From positions 1-6,974 of the forward strand of contig JACMLS010000541.1 of assembly GCA_014379485.1 (NCBI GenBank): a DNA stretch of 6,974 nucleotides. Reading direction: 5' to 3'. A program made the position numbers and the translations under genes. The notes under the pieces are model-generated. The model was not told where the DNA came from. It saw only the letters and a list, made by a program, of their open reading frames with translations, and did no database searches. This stretch comes from Bacteroidia bacterium. GTDB taxonomy: Bacteria > Bacteroidota > Bacteroidia > B-17B0 > Aurantibacillaceae. Below are positions 5,685-6,974 of this stretch, piece by piece (the stretch's first letter is position 1; every line of letters begins with the position of its first letter).

Positions 5685-6974
5685 ATTCGCCTCCCGATTT
5701 TCTTTTGTTGAGTTTCTCGTCTTTAAAAAAAGGCAACCGTAACGGAGGTTCAGGTTTGTTTGATGTATCTGTTAACGTTAGAAGAAATAATTTTATTTCT
5801 TTCATTTCTTTTTTACTGAGCTGAAGTGAATCGAAGGGCAGTGTTTGATTTTCAAGATTAAATTTTAATCCGGCCCCGCCACCTTTGTTATAAAACTCAA
5901 TCACTTCATCAAGCGTATTGTAAGCGCCGTTGTGCATATAAGGCGCCGTTAATTCCGCATTTCTCACTGTAGGAGTTTTGAAAGCAAAACGATGAATGGG
6001 AGAACGGGTAATTTTTTCGCGACAGGTATCCTGATCTAAATTTTTATTGTCTTTTTTTTCAGGCGCACCAATCACTTCAAATTCATTATCAGCGTATGAA
6101 GGCGGAACGAGCCCGTTGAACAACGGAAAAAAATGACAACTGCCGCAAAGCGCTTTTCCGGCAAAAAGATTGTACCCGTTTTTTTCAGCAGCATTTAATT
6201 TTGTATGATCGCCACGAAGATATTTATCAAAACGACTGTTTCTTGAATCGAGCGTGCGTTCAAACTCAGCGATTGATTTCAGGATTCCGTAAAACGTTAT
6301 TGCGGTGTCTGCGCTTCCTTTAAAAGCTGTACGAAATAGTTGCAGGTAGTCATCGCTTTGTTTTAGTTTTTCTACCATTTCTTTTGCAGTAGCATTCATT
6401 TCAACCTGGTTGTGCATTACCGCACTCGCCTGTTCCTCGAGATTGAATGCGCGCCCGTCGTAAAAAAAATTTTTCTGCCAGGCAACATTGTAAAGTGTGG
6501 GAGCATTCCTTCCGGCTGTACCGTTCATTTCAAAACTCATACTTTTTTCAAGACCGTCAGAAAGTCCTTTGCCGGGTTGATGACAGGAAGCGCAGGCCCG
6601 CTTGTTGTTTCCTGACAAAACAGGATCAAAAAAAAGTATTTTTCCCAGTTCCGTTTGCCTGAGTGTGCGTATACTATCACTCAAACCAACAGAAAAATAT
6701 TTTTTATTAAAACTGTTCTTCTCAAACAAAGAAGTGCTTTTGAAATTAATGGCATAATTTACCGGCGTAAAAGGCAAGCCTGATCTGATATGAAACTCAG
6801 CAAGGTTTTTATAGAGGGGGTTAAGATTTTTTGTTATGTAGCCAAGTCTGTCAAATTTATCAGCATTGTTATTTACACGCAAAGGCTGAAAAGATTTTTT
6901 GATTGAAAGCTGAAGCTGATCAAGAGAATTTAGTAAAGAGATATCATCTTTAAAATAATTTCTGAAAAAAAACA
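5680..6974 (-). CDS. Di-haem cytochrome c peroxidase/MauG-family protein, N-terminus beyond the window
   Basis: Periplasmic di-haem c-type cytochrome, expected to reduce hydrogen peroxide or carry out MauG-like oxidation; the visible part is 430 aa. The TTG at 6882 is not a real start: the frame stays open through 6972 to the right edge, and the residues there continue the family's N-terminal region. Haem 1 is CASCH (6594-6580), preceded by LGKILFFDPVLSG and followed by RNAPTLYN and FYDGRAFNLEEQ. Haem 2 is CGSCH (6147-6133). The likely axial methionine lies in LTAPYMHNGAYNTLDEVIEFYNKGG (Met codon 5937-5935). The protein ends in LNKRKSGGEY, a tail I associate with a roughly 600-residue Bacteroidota subgroup that carries an extra helical, imelysin-like N-terminal region. 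The stretch FDRLGYITKNLNPLYKNL and the following GLPFTP fit that subgroup, so roughly 150 to 200 residues plus the signal peptide are probably missing here (from memory of the family). It converges on the phosphatase operon with a 10-bp gap. Confidence 0.93.
   Translation of the reverse strand, partial: FFFRNYFKDDISLLNSLDQLQLSIKKSFQPLRVNNNADKFDRLGYITKNLNPLYKNLAEFHIRSGLPFTPVNYAINFKSTSLFEKNSFNKKYFSVGLSDSIRTLRQTELGKILFFDPVLSGNNKRACASCHQPGKGLSDGLEKSMSFEMNGTAGRNAPTLYNVAWQKNFFYDGRAFNLEEQASAVMHNQVEMNATAKEMVEKLKQSDDYLQLFRTAFKGSADTAITFYGILKSIAEFERTLDSRNSRFDKYLRGDHTKLNAAEKNGYNLFAGKALCGSCHFFPLFNGLVPPSYADNEFEVIGAPEKKDNKNLDQDTCREKITRSPIHRFAFKTPTVRNAELTAPYMHNGAYNTLDEVIEFYNKGGGAGLKFNLENQTLPFDSLQLSKKEMKEIKLFLLTLTDTSNKPEPPLRLPFFKDEKLNKRKSGGEY

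Noticed and set aside
6412..6662. Plus-strand frames of 67 and 71 codons opposite the peroxidase
   Set aside because: They cover the haem-1 region of the peroxidase on the other strand and are shadows of it.

Overview
The window looks like a chromosomal segment of a Bacteroidota bacterium. Three observations support this. The coding sequence is AT-rich, with no recognisable Shine-Dalgarno sequences before the genes. The signal peptides end in the 'AQ' junctions common in this phylum. Three consecutive products end in type IX secretion system (T9SS) type A sorting domains, a machinery essentially restricted to Bacteroidota. I do not assign a genus; a free-living member of the Chitinophagales, Sphingobacteriales or Flavobacteriales would fit.

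Layout: positions 1-331 are largely non-coding. They contain a possible but weakly supported start of a leftward gene that runs off the left edge, and a promoter-like TAnnTTTG box at 301-308. Positions 332-5669 hold three tightly packed rightward genes that look like one operon: a purple-acid-phosphatase-type metallophosphoesterase (332-2203), a glycine-rich repeat surface protein (2225-3811, or from 2207) and a PhoD-type alkaline phosphatase (3825-5669). All three have an N-terminal Sec-type signal peptide and a C-terminal T9SS domain, so all three should reach the cell surface or the medium. From position 5680 to the right edge, on the opposite strand, lies the C-terminal 430 residues of a di-haem cytochrome c peroxidase/MauG-family protein, whose N-terminus is outside the window. 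The two converging transcription units are separated by only 10 bp, and a short perfect inverted repeat contains both stop codons.

Working model (inference): the operon makes two unrelated metal-dependent phosphohydrolases of different families, which could free inorganic phosphate from extracellular esters and diesters. They are co-expressed with a secreted glycine-rich protein that may form a beta-rich matrix or adhesive layer. No Pho-type regulatory site could be supported. The peroxidase belongs to a separate unit and is probably unrelated to phosphate scavenging. The individual families are known. The least described part is the glycine-rich protein and its placement between two T9SS phosphatases.
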